DNA of 40,128 nt from the NCBI GenBank assembly GCA_000435635.1, contig FR882134.1, forward strand, positions 1 to 40,128. The letters are read 5' to 3'. The notes under the pieces are model-generated. The model was given only the letters and a program-made list of their open reading frames with translations, searched no databases and was not told where the DNA came from. A program made the translations under genes and the position numbers. The DNA comes from Prevotella sp. CAG:1320 (lineage in GTDB: Bacteria > Bacteroidota > Bacteroidia > Bacteroidales > Bacteroidaceae). Positions 35,368 to 40,128 of the stretch are shown piece after piece (the first letter of the stretch is position 1; every line of letters starts with the position of its first letter).

Positions 35368-37881
35368 ATGAATAAGATACGAAAGTTTTTTTCTTGGCTC
35401 TGGAAGAAAATCAAGAACTTCTTCCCATGGTACGCCAGCCTCTATCGTGGAAAAGCATGGTACATAAAGACCTTGGTGGCGTTCGTCTCCTGCATCGTGG
35501 CGCTCATCGTCTACCTAGGTGCCGTGGACATCAACTTCCTTTGGCTCTTTGGCAAGTCTCCGGGTTTCTTCTCGGGCATCATGAATCCGCATACCAGCGA
35601 AGCCTCTGAGCTATACGATGCCCAAGGCAAGTTGATAGGCAAATACTTCAACGAGAACCGTACACCCGTGAAGTACGAGGAAGTTAATCCTGCCTTCTTC
35701 CAAGCCCTCATCTCCACAGAGGACGAACGCTTCTACAAGCATATCGGAGTGGATCCCATTGGCGTGTTCGCCGCCGCCAAGGACGCTTTCTTGCATCATG
35801 AGGGACGCGGTGCGTCAACCATCACGCAACAGTTGGCCAAGAACATGTTCCGTGTGCGTTCGCAATACAGCACAGGCCTCTTGGGAAAGATTCCCGGGCT
35901 GCGCATTCTCATCGTAAAAAGTAAGGAATGGATTATCGCCATGAAGCTGGAAGCCGTGTACACCAAGAAGGAAATTCTCACGATGTATGCCAACACCGTG
36001 GATTTCGGCTCCAATGCTTATGGCATAAAGACAGCATCCAAGGTCTATTTCAATACCACACCCGCCGAACTCACTACCGAACAGGCCGCCGTATTGGTAG
36101 GCATGCTCAAGGCAACCACCTATTACAGTCCCAAGTCTCACCCGGAGAACAGCCTGGCCCGACGCAACGTGGTGCTTAACAACATGGTGTCGCATGGATA
36201 CCTCAGCCAAGCAGCCTGTGATTCCCTCAAGCGGTTGCCGATAGAACTGGATTTCAAGTTGGAGGATAATTACGACAGCCAAGCCAACTATTTCCGCGAG
36301 GCCGTGGCCGACTATCTGAAAGACTGGTGCGAGGAAGAAGGATATGACCTTTACACCAGCGGCCTGAAAATATACACCACCATCGATACCCGCATCCAGA
36401 AGTATGCTGAGCAAGCCGTGAGCAAGCAGATGCAAATCGTGCAACGCAACTTCAATAACCATTGGGGAAACAGAGACCCGTGGGTTGACGAAAGAGGACA
36501 GGTGATACCAGGCTTTATCGATGACATCGCGAAGCGGCAGCCTTTCTACAAGGCACTGGAGGCTCGTTTCCCCAACGATCCTGACTCCGTGGCCTACTAT
36601 TACAAGGAATGGAAGCATCCCGTGAAGTTGTTTGACTATAAGCAGGGTACTATCACGAAAGAGATGACTTCAGAGGACTCCATCAAATACATGGTACATT
36701 TCATGCACTGCTCATTCGTTGCCATGGAACCCGCCACGGGACACGTCAAGGCCTGGGTGGGAGACATAGACTTCAACTCCTGGAAGTATGACAAGGTGAC
36801 GGCCATGCGCCAACCAGGTTCCACGTTCAAGTTGTTTGTCTACACTGAAGCCATGAATCAAGGGCTCACGCCTTGTGACAAGCGGAGAGACGAATATATC
36901 TCCATGCAAGTCTACAACAAGCGCAAGCACGAGATGGAGACCTGGACTCCTAGCAACGCCAATGGCACTTTCTCGGGAGACTCCATGCCGCTGAAGGGCG
37001 CTTTCGCCCGTAGCATCAACTCCGTGGCTGTCAGGTTGGGACAGGAGATGGGCATCAACCGCATCATAGAGACAGCCCAGAAGATGGGCATCAAGAGTCC
37101 ATTGGAAGACAATCCCTCATTGGCCTTGGGTTCCAGTGACGTCAACTTGCTGGAAATGGTCAACTCCTATTGCACCGTGGCTAACGACGGCAAGCATATA
37201 GACCCCGTATTGGTGACCCGCATATTGGACCGGGATGGCAAGGAAATATACGTAGCTCCCACAGAGACAGAACAAGTCATCCCCTATCGCAGTGCCTTCT
37301 TGATGCAGCAGCTATTGGAGGGCGGCATGAAAGAGCCAGGCGGAACCTCGCAAAGCCTTTGGGGATACGTGGGCAAGTTCAGAGACACGGACTTCGGAGG
37401 CAAGACAGGAACTTCCAATAACCACTCAGACGCTTGGTTTATGGGCATCAGCCCCAAGCTCGTGGTCGGTGCATGGGTAGGAGGCGAATACCGCAGCATA
37501 CACTTCCGCACAGGAGCGCTCGGACAAGGTTCCCGAACGGCACTGCCCATCTGCGGGTATTTCTGGCAATATCTCCTGGACGACCCTGAGTTCAAGCACT
37601 ATCGCGGCAAGTTCCCACCACCCAAGGAGGAAGACGTGAGCCGAGACATGTATATCTGCGACAGCTACTACTCAAAGCCAAAAGTGGACACCACGCTCGT
37701 TGACAGTCTCACGTTGCAACAGGAAATGCTGAAAGACGCCAGGCAAAGCCTCGTGCCGGAAGACGACGTGCCCGCCAGCGTAGAGGAGAGCCACAGCCAG
37801 GCCACCCGTCAAGAAGCACCGCCCAAGGGCAAAGAGCAAGAGAAACCCACCGAACAAATCATCAGGCTGGAAGACCTCTAA
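35368..37881 (+). CDS. mrcA: Class A penicillin-binding protein 1A
   Basis: An 837-residue bifunctional peptidoglycan synthase in the inner membrane. A basic N-terminus and one membrane segment (about 37-57) precede a GT51 glycosyltransferase with STEDERFYKHIGVDPIG (catalytic Glu near 117) and GRGASTITQQLAKNMF. The transpeptidase has S485-x-x-K (PGSTFK), S549-x-N (SIN) and K679-T-G. The tail after about 780 is charged and low-complexity. The helicase gene begins 5 bp after the stop. Confidence 0.95.
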   Translation: MNKIRKFFSWLWKKIKNFFPWYASLYRGKAWYIKTLVAFVSCIVALIVYLGAVDINFLWLFGKSPGFFSGIMNPHTSEASELYDAQGKLIGKYFNENRTPVKYEEVNPAFFQALISTEDERFYKHIGVDPIGVFAAAKDAFLHHEGRGASTITQQLAKNMFRVRSQYSTGLLGKIPGLRILIVKSKEWIIAMKLEAVYTKKEILTMYANTVDFGSNAYGIKTASKVYFNTTPAELTTEQAAVLVGMLKATTYYSPKSHPENSLARRNVVLNNMVSHGYLSQAACDSLKRLPIELDFKLEDNYDSQANYFREAVADYLKDWCEEEGYDLYTSGLKIYTTIDTRIQKYAEQAVSKQMQIVQRNFNNHWGNRDPWVDERGQVIPGFIDDIAKRQPFYKALEARFPNDPDSVAYYYKEWKHPVKLFDYKQGTITKEMTSEDSIKYMVHFMHCSFVAMEPATGHVKAWVGDIDFNSWKYDKVTAMRQPGSTFKLFVYTEAMNQGLTPCDKRRDEYISMQVYNKRKHEMETWTPSNANGTFSGDSMPLKGAFARSINSVAVRLGQEMGINRIIETAQKMGIKSPLEDNPSLALGSSDVNLLEMVNSYCTVANDGKHIDPVLVTRILDRDGKEIYVAPTETEQVIPYRSAFLMQQLLEGGMKEPGGTSQSLWGYVGKFRDTDFGGKTGTSNNHSDAWFMGISPKLVVGAWVGGEYRSIHFRTGALGQGSRTALPICGYFWQYLLDDPEFKHYRGKFPPPKEEDVSRDMYICDSYYSKPKVDTTLVDSLTLQQEMLKDARQSLVPEDDVPASVEESHSQATRQEAPPKGKEQEKPTEQIIRLEDL

Positions 37882-37886
37882 CTCCG

Positions 37887-39672
37887 ATGACCCAAGGCAA
37901 CCAGATAGACACACATAATCCAGAGCTGCAAAACGCGCTCCACATCATACAGTTTACCCGTAACTCGCTTTTCCTCACTGGGAAGGCGGGAACGGGTAAA
38001 TCCACTTTCTTGCGCTACATAGCCCAAAACACCAAGAAGAAATGCGTGGTACTGGCCCCTACGGGCATTGCCGCCATCAACGCGGGAGGCTCTACCCTCC
38101 ACAGTTTCTTCAAGCTCCCCTTCCATCCGCTGTTGCCCAACGACAGCCGCTATAGCGTGCGCCACCTCCGCAAGACATTGCGCTATAACTCTGAGAAGAT
38201 AAAACTGATCAGGGCGTTGGAGCTGGTCATCATAGACGAGATAAGCATGGTAAGGGCCGACATCATAGACTTCATAGACAAGGTGTTGAGAGTCTACAAC
38301 CAAAACATGCGGGAACCCTTCGGCGGCAAGCAACTGTTGCTGGTGGGCGATGTCTTCCAGCTGGAGCCTGTAGTGAAAGAGGACGACCGCAAGCTGCTCA
38401 CGCCCTATTACCCCAACTTCTATTTCTTCAATGCCAAGGTTTTCCAGGAGATGAGGCTGCTCAGCGTGGAGCTGAAGAAAGTCTACCGCCAAGGCGACCC
38501 TTCTTTCATCAACATCCTGGACCACGTGCGTGTCAACCAACTGCAGCCCGAAGACCTGCTACAGCTCAACCGGCAGGTAGGAGCCTCGCTCCCGGAGGAC
38601 GACTCCAGGCTGGCTATCACGCTCTCCTCGCTCCGTGACTCGGTGGACTACATCAACCAGCGGCAACTAGACCGGCTAGAGGGAAAGGCAACGCTCTTCC
38701 GTGGCATCATAGAGGGGGAGGTCGCCGACAACAACGCTCTTCCGTGGCATCATAGAGGGAGAGTTCGCCGACAACAGCCTGCCCACGCCCATCGAGCTGT
38801 GGCTGAAACCTGGAGCGCAGGTCATCTTCGTGAAAAACGACACGGAACACCAATGGGTAAACGGGACGCTGGGCACAGTGACCGGGTTTGACGAAGAGGC
38901 GGACAAGGGCGTCGTCTACGTCAAGCTGGAGAATGGCGACGAGGTGACCGTGGAACCTGCCGCCTGGAGCAATATGCGCTACCACTTCAACGAGCGGGAA
39001 CAGAAGATAGAAGAGGAGGAAATAGGCCGCTACGTGCAGTTCCCCCTGCGGTTGGCGTGGGCCATTACCGTGCACAAGAGCCAAGGACTCACCTTCAACC
39101 AAGTGAAGATTGACCTGGGCGGAAGAGTGTTCGCCGCGGGCCTCACCTACGTAGCGCTCTCCCGCTGCACTTCCCTGCAAGGCATCAGCCTTAGCGAGCC
39201 TATACGGAGGGAGGACATATACGTGAGGAACGAGGTGAAACACTTCGCCACCCACTTCAATGACCAGCAGGCGATAGACACGGCACTGCAAGCCTCGAAA
39301 GCGGACATCCTCTACTCAGAGGCCGCCAAGGCCTTCGACAAAGGCGATATGCAAGCCACCCTGGACTACTTCTTCCAGGCCATCCATTGCCGTTACGACA
39401 TAGAGCGACCCAGCGCAAAGCGACTTATCCGCCGCAAGCTCAACGTGGTCAACCAGCTAAGGGCCGAGGTGGAGACCCTCCGCCAGGAGAAGGAAGAGCA
39501 GCAAGAGTTCTTGAAGAAACTGGCCACCGAGCACGTCATCATGGGAAAGGAGTGCGAGGCGGAACACCTGCCCGAGGCCGCCCGCCGCAACTACGAGAAA
39601 GCGCTCACCCTCTACCCCACCCATCCAGAAGCCAAACGCTGCCTGAAGAGGCTGGACAAGAAGGGGAAATAG
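37887..39672 (+). pseudogene. Pif1/RecD-like AAA helicase, frameshifted by a 43-bp tandem duplication
   Basis: If the extra 43 bp are removed, one frame of 580 codons results. The N-terminal part has Walker A GKAGTGKS (32-39), Walker B VIIDEIS (114-120) and GDVFQLEPV. The C-terminal part has a UvrD_C_2/RecD-like AWAITVHKSQGLTFNQVKIDLGG and YVALSRCTSLQGISL, then a coiled-coil and TPR-like tail (ARRNYEKALTLYPTHPEAKRCLKRL). Together these make an SF1B helicase. As sequenced, 38691-38733 is repeated at 38734-38776, shifting the frame. Translation from ATG 37887 would end at 38891 after out-of-frame residues and lose motifs V-VI. An internal ATG 38830 could express the C-terminal piece, but that is speculative. 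Confidence 0.85.
38691..38776. repeat. 43-bp tandem direct duplication inside the helicase gene
   Basis: Copy 1 (38691-38733) and copy 2 (38734-38776) are identical except for two substitutions. Read in their respective correct frames they encode TLFRGIIEGE-V/F-ADN. Because 43 is not a multiple of 3, the duplication breaks the gene. Confidence 0.93.
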
Positions 39673-39719
39673 CCCTCTAGGGAGACCCTTCCTCCTCCCC
39701 TAAGCAGCCCCCCTGGGAA

Positions 39720-39900
39720 ACAAGTTGTCCTGGTTGCCAAGACTACTTGTTTTCACATCCAATACAACTTATATTCGTGCATTCGGCGAAAAGTTGTAGA
39801 GACGCATTCTTGCGTCTCGGCAAACCGCCAGGCCTTCGCAAGCGGCGATTTCATCCAGCGATCTTGCTTGCTGAGACGCAAGAATGCGTCTCTACACGTT
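39720..39900. repeat. Composite repeat unit 1: ACAA-S-TTGT palindromes plus GAGACGC inverted repeat
   Basis: Four odd palindromes related to ACAA[G/C]TTGT are centred at 39724, 39746, 39768 and 39793 (steps 22, 22, 25). Then comes a 24-bp perfect inverted repeat (39795-39818 against 39873-39896), separated by 54 bp. Each arm is itself a hairpin (GAGACGCA/TGCGTCTC). The region starts 48 bp after the helicase stop. No gene is seen. Confidence 0.85.
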
Positions 39901-39909
39901 GACCATAAT

Positions 39910-40101
39910 ACAAGTTGTCCTGGTTGTCAAGACAACTTGTTTCCCCCACCACCAAGACTACTTGTTTTCACATCCAAGACAACTTATATTCGTGAATTCG
40001 ACGAAAAGTTGTAGAGACGCATTCTTGCGTCTCTACAAACCGCCAGGCCTTCGCAAGCGGTGATTTCATTCAGCGATCTTGCTTGCTGAGACGCAAGAAT
40101 G
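39910..40101. repeat. Composite repeat unit 2, direct duplicate of unit 1
   Basis: This is a near-copy of 39720-39900 in the same orientation. It has one additional palindrome segment (about 25 bp, 39932-39956), so centres fall at 39914, 39936, 39961, 39983 and 40008 (steps 22, 25, 22, 25). The left GAGACGC arm (40011-40036) is a more complete palindrome than in unit 1. Similarity to unit 1 stops abruptly near 40101, inside the right arm. Confidence 0.85.
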
Positions 40102-40128
40102 CAGTACTGTCCAAATAAAAATGTTAAA
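40102..40128. other. Unrelated sequence at window end, possible element boundary
   Basis: After GAATGC the repeat gives way to AGTACTGTCCAAATAAAAAT and then the window edge. The abrupt switch could be the end of an insertion sequence or a deletion junction; too little is visible to tell. Confidence 0.3.

Noticed and set aside
38830..39672. Independent gene for the C-terminal helicase part
   Set aside because: It lacks its own N-terminal domain and joins perfectly to the upstream frame once the 43-bp duplication is removed.
7541..40005. 15-base inverted match between 7539-7553 and 39991-40005
   Set aside because: A match of this length, partly a GAATTC palindrome, is expected by chance in 40 kb.

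Overview
This 40 kb window comes from a Bacteroidales chromosome and looks most like Prevotella or a close relative (Prevotellaceae). The signs are fimbrillin and DUF3575/DUF5119 lipoproteins, GldB-like, PorT-family and T9SS type B sorting proteins, a fused LpxC-FabZ, a DPP4-type S9 peptidase, and several promoters of the Bacteroidetes form TTTG-N20-TAnnTTTG. No plasmid, phage or complete insertion sequence is visible.

Layout. (1) 1-6900, minus strand: a fimbria-like surface cluster (DUF3575 protein, DUF5119/FimB-like lipoprotein, two fimbrillin-like lipoproteins) ending in a strong terminator, with a truncated second DUF3575 gene at its upstream end. (2) 6900-7726: a long gap with a well-formed promoter and TPP riboswitch that have no thiamine gene behind them. 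(3) 7727-10842, plus: GldB-like lipoprotein and dipeptidyl peptidase IV. (4) 15123-10852, minus: T9SS type B cargo protein, uvrA and a HAD phosphatase, with uvrA and the phosphatase overlapping by one base. (5) 15226-19462, plus: LysM/periplasmic-binding protein, PorT-family barrel, MFS transporter and WG-repeat protein. (6) 19650-23018: tRNA-Arg(UCU), a DUF1593 nucleoside-hydrolase-like protein and a DUF5715 M15-like protein, separated by two unusual palindrome arrays. (7) 23254-39672, plus: a long housekeeping run of phoH, purC, ubiE, aroE, purM, prfA, pyrF, an HD phosphohydrolase, lpxD, lpxC-fabZ, lpxA, miaA, a class A PBP and a Pif1/RecD-like helicase. (8) 39673-40128: a repeat-dense end.

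How it works together. Region 7 joins purine and pyrimidine synthesis, menaquinone and shikimate steps, translation termination, tRNA modification, the first acylation and deacylation steps of lipid A, and peptidoglycan polymerisation. Regions 1, 3, 4 and 5 are mostly envelope, surface and type IX secretion functions.

Most notable observations. (a) Three intergenic arrays of short palindromes (13-14 bp in two, about 9 bp in the third) are repeated at about 22 bp, or two helical turns. Each array has its own core sequence; two of them flank the DUF1593 gene and share a 10-base spacer word. (b) The TPP riboswitch is an orphan. (c) The helicase gene is frameshifted by a 43-bp tandem duplication. 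(d) A DUF3575 gene has decayed to its N-terminus. (e) A roughly 190-bp composite repeat at the right end is duplicated in tandem and its second copy breaks off abruptly.
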